A DNA stretch of 25,697 nt from Microbacteriaceae bacterium (lineage in GTDB: Bacteria; Actinomycetota; Actinomycetes; Actinomycetales; Microbacteriaceae), in assembly GCA_947455385.1 (NCBI GenBank), contig CANGNR010000005.1:1-25697 (forward strand), in the 5' to 3' direction. Each line of letters starts with the position of its first letter. Positions within the stretch are counted from its first letter, which is position 1. Position numbers and translations under genes: made by a program. Positions 24,761-25,697 of this stretch are shown one piece after another. A model generated the notes under the pieces. The model saw only the letters and a program-made list of their open reading frames with translations, was not told the origin of the DNA and did not search any database.

Positions 24761-25498
24761 CTAGCCAATTTCTGCGGCAGCGGCCGCATCGATAAACCAG
24801 GTCGTTTCGCTGGTTCCCTTTACCCGTGCTGCTGGCAGCGTCGAGCCGGTGTCTGCCAGGGCCTCGGCAGCTGCGGCTGCCTTATCTGCGCCAGCTACAA
24901 CGAACCAGACTCGGTCGGCGCTGTTTAGTGCCTCAAAGGTTAGGCTCAGGCGCTGTGGGGGTGGCTTCGGAGAGTCGTGTTCGGCAACCACCGTAAGGCC
25001 CGGCGCAGGGGCCGGCTTGCCCGGAAACAGCGAGGCAATATGACCGTCGGGGCCCATACCCAGGTAAACCAGGTCAAAGCGGGGCAGTGGTTGGTTCTTT
25101 TCGGCCACGGCGGCGAGCTCCGCGGCAAAGGCCTCGGCGGCCTGGTCTAGGTTGCCGCCGAACTCCTCGGAGGACGGAAAGCCGTGGACCTTCATGCGAT
25201 CGAGCGTCAACTTGCCAAGCAGAGCGTTCTCGGCCTGGAGCGCGTTGCGATCAGCTGAATCCGCGGCCACGAAACGCTCGTCACCCCACCAGAAGTGCAC
25301 CTTCTCGAAGTCGGTGTCGGTGTGGCGAGGGTTGTCAGCGATGGCTGCCAGGGTGGCGATGCCAACGGTGCCGCCGGTCAGAACCACGTGTGCGACGCCG
25401 CGCTGCGCAATGGCTTCGGCGATGACCGAGAGCCCCGCATCGGCCGCCGCCCGAGCAACGCCATCGGCATCCTCGAAACGACGAATCTGAACCGACAA
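24761..25498 (-). CDS. pgl: 6-phosphogluconolactonase
   Basis: Hydrolyses 6-phosphogluconolactone in the oxidative pentose phosphate pathway. The 245-residue protein shows the family order: LTGGTVGIATL near residue 40, WWGDERFV at 70-77, and LGMGPDGHIASLFPG ending at 160, with Asp151 and His153. The first motif reads GGTVG where GGSTP is more usual, a conservative change. The start is TTG at 25498, with GAAGG six bases before it and only one base after the opcA stop (TAA-C-TTG), so the two are almost certainly cotranscribed. The gene is convergent with rbpA. Confidence 0.95.
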   Translation of the reverse strand: MSVQIRRFEDADGVARAAADAGLSVIAEAIAQRGVAHVVLTGGTVGIATLAAIADNPRHTDTDFEKVHFWWGDERFVAADSADRNALQAENALLGKLTLDRMKVHGFPSSEEFGGNLDQAAEAFAAELAAVAEKNQPLPRFDLVYLGMGPDGHIASLFPGKPAPAPGLTVVAEHDSPKPPPQRLSLTFEALNSADRVWFVVAGADKAAAAAEALADTGSTLPAARVKGTSETTWFIDAAAAAEIG

Positions 25499-25499
25499 G

Positions 25500-25697
25500 T
25501 TATGCCTTCTTCTTGCTACCGATTACGGCCTTGGCCGAAACACGCGTTAGCGAGGTCTTTGCGGCAGCACCCTTTGAGATCGTTGGCTTGACGCTCTTAG
25601 CGCCAAAGCTGTGAATCAGGATGTTTCCGTAGAGGTCGTCTGGGTCGAGGCGACGCAGGTCTTCGCTCAGGCAGTCGCGCAGGCTGCGGCGCGGCAG
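25500..25697 (-). CDS. opcA: OpcA, glucose-6-phosphate dehydrogenase assembly protein, C-terminal end only
   Basis: The minus-strand frame is open from the window edge to the TAA at 25500-25502, giving 65 residues. It begins LPRRSLRDCLSEDLRRLDPD, followed by DLYGNILIHSF. The RDCL-E-LRRLDPD segment is typical of the OpcA C-terminus, and the end is a Lys/Ala-rich tail (GSKKKA). OpcA activates or helps assemble glucose-6-phosphate dehydrogenase (Zwf). In actinobacteria the order is zwf-opcA-pgl, so zwf is expected beyond the window edge. The start is not in the window. Confidence 0.85.
   Translation of the reverse strand: MPRRSLRDCLSEDLRRLDPDDLYGNILIHSFGAKSVKPTISKGAAAKTSLTRVSAKAVIGSKKKA

Overview
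The window is a dense, high-GC stretch of chromosome from an actinobacterium. The best fit is the family Microbacteriaceae, possibly a small-genome, streamlined member. The evidence is the gene content (RbpA, WhiA, the ANTAR regulator PdtaR, OpcA, actinobacterial RapZ with an Arg-type P-loop), the gene order and the very short intergenic gaps. The family assignment is inference from protein character and synteny; no database search was run. I found no mobile element, CRISPR array, phage gene or obviously foreign segment, and no stretch over 300 bases lacks a gene.

Layout, left to right. (1) Positions 1-3373: the 3' part of gltB and all of gltD, encoding glutamate synthase. (2) 3435-4850: pyk (pyruvate kinase), ending at a strong terminator shared with a convergent tRNA-Leu(CAA) at 4915-4997. 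(3) 5120-5704: pdtaR, followed by a convergent MenI/YdiI-type thioesterase gene (5746-6171, minus). (4) 6216-9178: polA, coupled by a one-base stop/start overlap to a gene for the PTS phosphocarrier HPr. (5) 9.2-10.8 kb: rpsA (ribosomal protein S1), with its own promoter and a complicated leader. (6) 10842-18297: coaE, uvrB, uvrA and uvrC. All three excinuclease subunits lie side by side, 2 kb from the repair polymerase. (7) 18383-20238: rapZ and whiA, directly adjacent without the yvcK gene that lies between them in many relatives. (8) 20293-20916: a Fe/Mn superoxide dismutase gene. (9) 21012-24735: gap, pgk and tpiA (lower glycolysis), then secG and rbpA. (10) 24761-25697, minus: pgl and the 3' end of opcA, the tail of an oxidative pentose phosphate operon.

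The genes cover central carbon metabolism, nitrogen assimilation, nucleotide excision repair with gap filling, and core transcription, translation and secretion. The order matches two conserved actinobacterial neighbourhoods: pyk-pdtaR-polA-rpsA-coaE-uvrB-uvrA, and uvrC-rapZ-whiA-gap-pgk-tpi-secG-pgl-opcA. Here they are joined at uvrA/uvrC.

I do not see an undescribed multi-gene system. The most interesting signals are regulatory. A recurring promoter layout (TANNNT, exactly six bases, then the start codon) implies leaderless mRNAs for pdtaR, polA, coaE and uvrA. The rpsA leader contains competing start sites, and homology and codon usage point to an unusual AUC start. A palindrome covers the pdtaR promoter. 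The gap leader can form mutually exclusive stems.
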